Assembly: GCA_963575745.1 (NCBI GenBank)
Contig: CAUYUJ010004747.1
Coordinates: 382,010 to 409,009, forward strand
Origin: Prorocentrum cordatum
Taxonomy: Eukaryota; Sar; Dinophyceae; Prorocentrales; Prorocentraceae
Direction: 5' to 3'
Length of the DNA stretch: 27,000 bases
Below the pieces are notes generated by a model. The model was given only the letters and a program-made list of their open reading frames with translations, was not told the DNA's origin and did not search any database. Made by a program: the position numbers and the translations under genes. Shown piece by piece: positions 25,475-27,000 of this stretch; the stretch's first letter is position 1, and each line of letters begins with the position of its first letter.

Positions 25475-27000
25475 AATCGAAATTCGGAGCCGGGAGAAAC
25501 GCCTCCGACGATGGGGGCGTCGCCCCGATGGGCGGCGCGACCTAGGGGACCACGTCTGCCCCGTTGGCGCTGGAGACGCCGCCGAGAGGGGCTCGAGGAT
25601 GTCCTATCTGCTCCTCTCCGACGACGATCAAGCCGCGCAGTGCTGCCGCGCCCGCCCGCGCCTTCGACGGCGGCTGCTTGCGCCCCAGGAGCGACGGCCG
25701 CGACGTCGGAGGCCCCCCGCCCCGCGCTGGCCGGCCCTTCCGACGCGGCCGGGGAGTTCCAGCACATGTCGATCATCTTTTCGGTGGGGGTCTGCCCCGC
25801 TGAGCGCGGGGTGGCCGGCGCCCGCCGCGCTTGGATCTCAGCGGCAGAGGGAAGGCCGCGGTTGAGCACCGTTGCCTTCCAGGCGAAGTTCGAGCGCTCC
25901 ACTGCCGGCGAGAACAGGGCCACGCGATCTCGTGGAGTGGATCGACCGCCGCTCCTGCCAGGGCGCACGAGCGACACCCGCCCTTCAGATGGCGGCATCT
26001 GGCGCCCGCGCCCCCTTCCCGCCAACGGGCCGCGCGACGCCGACGCGCGGGGTCCGAAGCAGGGATCCAGGAGCTCTTGCAGGTCGCCCCCGACAAAGAG
26101 CTGCAGGGGCCCTTCCAGCTGGACGCCGACGGAGTCTTCGCCTCGCGGGTTGCAGCGATATCCACATTTGACCAGCAGAGCGACAGCGAGCTTCTTGATC
26201 TCGTCGCAATTCCGAGAGGGCAGCGGGCCAGGCAATGGCAGGGTCTTCGGCCAGCTGCCGTTCCTACTGGCGCTGCAGTCCAAGATCAGATGGCCGCGCT
26301 CAGAAGGGTGAGGTGATGGGTCTGTCGGAGTTCTGGGTCGCTGCAGCATGGGGGTCGCCCTCGCCGCAAGCAGCGCTGGCCCGCAGCTGCGCGGTCGAGT
26401 GCTGCAACCTTCTGTTGGTAGCCAGTGGCGCGATGCTTTTGGACTTGGCGAAGTGCCACGACGGCACGTCCACCCCCCTCTCGTGCACGGCTGGTCTTGG
26501 GCAGGGCCCCCCCGCCATCGCCTTGGCCCTGGATCTCCAGATGCCATTGGCGCCGAGGCGCCCCCGCGAGAGGCGCTGGGTCTCCAGGAGAGACCCCCCG
26601 ACCAGGTCTCTGGTCGCTGGGTCGCCCCCCCCCCCCCCCGGCACACGCACGCACAAAAATAAATTGACGAAGGCCATGATGGGGCATCTCTTGAACGCTG
26701 CTCATCTTCGGTTCCAGTTCGACATCGCGATAGGAATTTTCATGGATCTCACGGTAATCCGCGCGGCGCCGCCAGGTCAGTCGCAGGCGTGCTGATCGGT
26801 GCCGGAGGCTGCGCCGGCCAGATGACGCCGCGGGCGGGGCTCGCGATGTCCGATGAAATTATCGTCGTCCTCCTGCGCGATGTCGAAGGAGATCGTCTGG
26901 GTTTGAAGAAGCAGGACGTTCCTGCCCGCGTGGCCGCGGCCGCCGCTGACCTGGGCCACGACGCGGCTGCCGGTCGTGCCCGCGCGCGAGCGATGGCCCG
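25475..27000. other. GC-rich region open on both strands, unidentified
   Basis: The minus strand is open from 26646 to 25441, including RNCDEIKKLAVALLVKCGYR and VGVQLEGPLQLFVGGDLQEL. The plus strand is open over 25831-26316 with AGIQELLQVAPDKELQGPFQ and STFDQQSDSELLDLVAIPRG. It is open again over 26235-26795. Both directions use GC-ending codons and neither shows a motif I recognise. It is probably decayed mobile-element sequence or an exon cut by the window edge. The ATG-free right end carries no clear splice site. Confidence 0.4.

Overview
The window is nuclear DNA of a dinoflagellate. Evidence: a relic of the dinoflagellate spliced leader (6906-6927), a GC-rich background full of trinucleotide microsatellites, genes cut into many small exons whose introns start with GT, GC or GA and end in AG, and LINE debris. 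The genus cannot be fixed from the sequence; a Prorocentrum/Suessiales-type genome fits. I see no rRNA, tRNA or CRISPR. || Layout. 1-473 is the end of an unrecognised exon (gene A) with a good GT donor. 474-6900 holds microsatellites, a decayed LINE (reverse transcriptase, RNase H and zinc-finger remnants, about 2440-5540) and at best one or two small exons. 6906-9198 is a second LINE-like unit that begins exactly at the spliced-leader relic and carries a Cys-rich N-terminus, an Ala/Glu-rich helical part and an EEP endonuclease remnant, all frameshifted. || 9199-25474 is bounded by a perfect 37-bp inverted repeat. Just inside each end lie a 19-bp minisatellite and an AT-rich island. Between them are four + strand genes: gene B (9907-13202, acidic then Arg/Pro/Ala-rich protein), gene C (13839-17174, two C-x2-C-x10-C-x2-C zinc fingers and a long helical region), gene E (17931-20500, a two-exon TNP2/Plavaka-like CACTA-type transposase) and gene D (21189-23063, six exons, a degenerate DNA C5-methyltransferase-like protein). 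To the right (25475-27000) is GC-rich sequence open on both strands that I could not identify. || How it may work together: the genes all point the same way, as is usual in dinoflagellate gene clusters. The inverted repeat around a transposase-like gene, a methyltransferase-like gene and two multi-exon genes raises the possibility of a 16.3-kb cargo-carrying DNA transposon. The rival view is that the two 37-mers are the ends of two unrelated repeat copies facing each other. Splice sites were chosen by hand, from reading-frame continuity and phase agreement, and no transcript evidence was available.
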